Shown here: in pieces, positions 4,925 through 5,844 of the stretch
How the letters are laid out: every line of letters begins with the position of its first letter
Numbering within the stretch: the first letter of the stretch is position 1
Assembly: GCA_934339215.1 (NCBI GenBank)
Contig: CAKRHU010000114.1
Location: 1-5,844 of the forward strand
DNA from: an uncultured Lacticaseibacillus sp.
Lineage (GTDB): Bacteria > Bacillota > Bacilli > Lactobacillales > Lactobacillaceae
DNA: 5,844 nt
Direction: 5' to 3'
Position numbers and translations under genes: made by a program
Notes under the pieces: generated by a model
The model's input: only the letters and a program-made list of their open reading frames with translations
Databases searched by the model: none
What the model was told of the DNA's origin: nothing

Positions 4925-5140
4925 ATGGCTGATGTAGAAAAGACCTTAGTTTTGGACGAACCAATGAACGCGGTATTTGACTGGAGCTCTGATGAAACGC
5001 CTGTCCGCGACGCTTTGTGGAACCACTATATGGAAGCTAATGCCCATGACACCATCAAGACTGAAGAACAAATGAAGCCTTTGTTGGATGCCTCAGACGA
5101 AGACGTTAAGGCTTTGGCTGAAAAGGAATTGAAGAAGTAG
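4925..5140 (+). CDS. Small highly acidic protein of unknown function, likely HrcA-controlled
   Basis: Predicted 71-aa soluble protein; I do not recognise its family. It has 18 Asp/Glu against 8 Lys/Arg, no signal peptide, no membrane segment and no Cys. Residues 1-25 carry alternating hydrophobic and acidic positions and end in [10 protein letters not shown]; residues 26-38 are aromatic-rich ([10 protein letters not shown]); the tail from about 44 looks helical and charged ([22 protein letters not shown]). The start is well supported: GGAGGAA (4910-4916) lies 8 nt before the ATG, with a TATAAT promoter and a CIRCE-like operator upstream. Lys codons are mostly AAG and Leu codons mostly TTG, as expected for a well-expressed gene in this genome. 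The context implies induction by heat or unfolded protein, so a stress, chaperone-accessory or nucleic-acid-mimic role is conceivable, but this is inference only. I see no clear terminator after the stop. Confidence 0.82.
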   Translation: MADVEKTLVLDEPMNAVFDWSSDETPVRDALWNHYMEANAHDTIKTEEQMKPLLDASDEDVKALAEKELKK

Positions 5141-5204
5141 TTTCACCTTTTTAACTGCGAGTTTTAGGGATACCTGTCGTTTTTCCTGCGCTTAAAAAAA
5201 GCCG

Positions 5205-5233
5205 TTGACAAAAAATTCCCGATACTCTACCAT
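5205..5233 (+). promoter_or_regulatory. Promoter of the LysE-family gene
   Basis: Perfect -35 TTGACA (5205-5210), 17-bp spacer, -10 TACCAT (5228-5233). Predicted start near 5240, giving a leader of about 145 nt before the ATG at 5386, long enough for an attenuator. Confidence 0.72.
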
Positions 5234-5286
5234 TAACTTATCAATTAAATCGCTATTAGGCTGTGATGTCGTCGGGCACACAGTTT

Positions 5287-5349
5287 AGGCATCCACCACA
5301 CGATCGTAGGCACAGCGCAAGCTGGAAGATCGTGGGGTGGGTGCCTTTT
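5287..5349 (+). terminator. Leader terminator (candidate attenuator) upstream of the LysE-family gene
   Basis: AGGCA (5287-5291) pairs with TGCCT (5342-5346), T5292 wobbles with G5341, CCACC (5293-5297) pairs with GGTGG (5336-5340), one A/G mismatch, then CACGATC (5299-5305) pairs with GATCGTG (5328-5334). An inner CAGC/GCTG helix (5313-5324) has a GCAA tetraloop. TTTT follows at 5346-5349. It lies between promoter and gene. GGGCAC (5274-5279) could pair with GTGCCT (5341-5346) as an antiterminator, and would compete with a CTGTG/CACAG hairpin (5261-5283). Confidence 0.7.
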
Positions 5350-5385
5350 GTTATGATACGGCCTAAGCAAGAAAGTAGGGTAAAA

Positions 5386-5844
5386 ATGTTATCAGTATAC
5401 TTACGGGGCATGTTGATCTCCATTGCGTTGGTGAGCTCCATCGGCATGCAAAATCTTTTTGTCTTTAACTCGGCAATGGCCAATCGCTTGCGGCGCGCCT
5501 TTTTAATTGCCAGTTTCGTGTGGCTGGCAGACACCGCGCTGACTGTGGTGGCTTTCTTAGGCATGGGCGCGTTGATCACCCATTATACCTGGTTGAAGTT
5601 GATCATTTTATTTGTCGGCGGCGGCATTGTGATTTGGATGGGTTATGGCATCTTTAAAGGCGCCAGTGCGACTAGCTTGGAAGGGGCGGTGAAACCATTA
5701 CCTCTAAAAGAAGCGTTTGTATCGGCATGGGCGGTTGCTTTTGCCAACCCACAAGCGATCATCGATACCTCAGTTTCCTTTGGGGCGATGCGCAGTACGT
5801 TGGCGCGTGGTGAAGTGTTGCCTTTCTTATTAGGCATTTTAAGC
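5386..5844 (+). CDS. LysE/ArgO-type amino-acid exporter, N-terminal part
   Basis: The first 153 codons are present and the frame is still open at the window end; the full family length is about 200 residues. LysE/RhtB-superfamily proteins export basic or other amino acids through the cytoplasmic membrane. Visible features: a first membrane segment at about 8-27 containing GMQNLFVF (20-27), matching the conserved G/P-Q-N of LysE/ArgO; a second segment near 38-62 with D49, equivalent to the conserved acidic residue; a third near 69-90; a hydrophilic loop (91-108); then AFANPQAIIDTSVSFG (118-133), matching the family's NP-x(4)-D-T motif. The start is the ATG at 5386, with AGTAGGG (5374-5380) 5 nt upstream. 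The frame is also open back to an ATG at 5266, but that stretch is the leader hairpin. The leader terminator suggests expression is raised only under a specific signal, plausibly amino-acid excess. Substrate cannot be told. Confidence 0.87.
   Translation, partial: MLSVYLRGMLISIALVSSIGMQNLFVFNSAMANRLRRAFLIASFVWLADTALTVVAFLGMGALITHYTWLKLIILFVGGGIVIWMGYGIFKGASATSLEGAVKPLPLKEAFVSAWAVAFANPQAIIDTSVSFGAMRSTLARGEVLPFLLGILS

Noticed and set aside
5266..5385. N-terminal extension of the LysE-family protein from ATG 5266
   Set aside because: The frame is open, but it runs through a terminator hairpin with a T-run, encodes a hydrophilic segment unlike the family, and has only a weak ribosome site.

Overview
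The window looks like a chromosomal segment of a low-to-medium GC Gram-positive bacterium, most likely a member of Lactobacillaceae. The signs are strong GAGG-type ribosome binding sites, a TTG start, sigma-A type promoters, compact U-tailed terminators, a CIRCE-like (HrcA) heat-shock operator and short EAL-only proteins. I cannot name the species. Nothing in it looks like a transposase, phage gene or CRISPR array.

Layout. 1-230: the 3' end of a YdeI/OmpD-associated family gene (+) and a bidirectional terminator shared with the convergent next gene. 231-725: a phosphinothricin-acetyltransferase-like GNAT enzyme (-). 924-2402: a 14-TM DHA2-type MFS exporter (+), divergent from the GNAT gene. 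2470-4204: two tandem paralogous EAL-domain genes, each preceded by a nearly identical two-hairpin RNA leader that ends in an intrinsic terminator. 4205-4800: no protein gene. It holds a 65-bp inverted repeat and then an apparent stand-alone structured RNA of about 385 nt with a consensus promoter and a strong terminator. 4802-5140: a CIRCE-like operator, a promoter and a 71-aa very acidic protein of unknown function. 5205-5844: a consensus promoter, a leader with a long terminator hairpin, and the 5' part of a LysE/ArgO-type amino-acid exporter cut by the window end.

How it works together. The genes seem to be independent transcription units rather than one pathway. The most coherent unit is the EAL pair. 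Its proteins align without gaps (100 of 216 positions identical by my hand count) and its leaders match at 34 of 38 positions in the terminator hairpin, with the stem changes preserving pairing. This suggests both genes are controlled by transcription attenuation through the same RNA element. Both proteins keep most c-di-GMP-binding residues but lack the Asp of the KID motif, so phosphodiesterase activity is uncertain.

The two other points most worth attention are the unidentified ~385-nt RNA at about 4379-4763 and the small acidic protein that appears to be in the HrcA heat-shock regulon.
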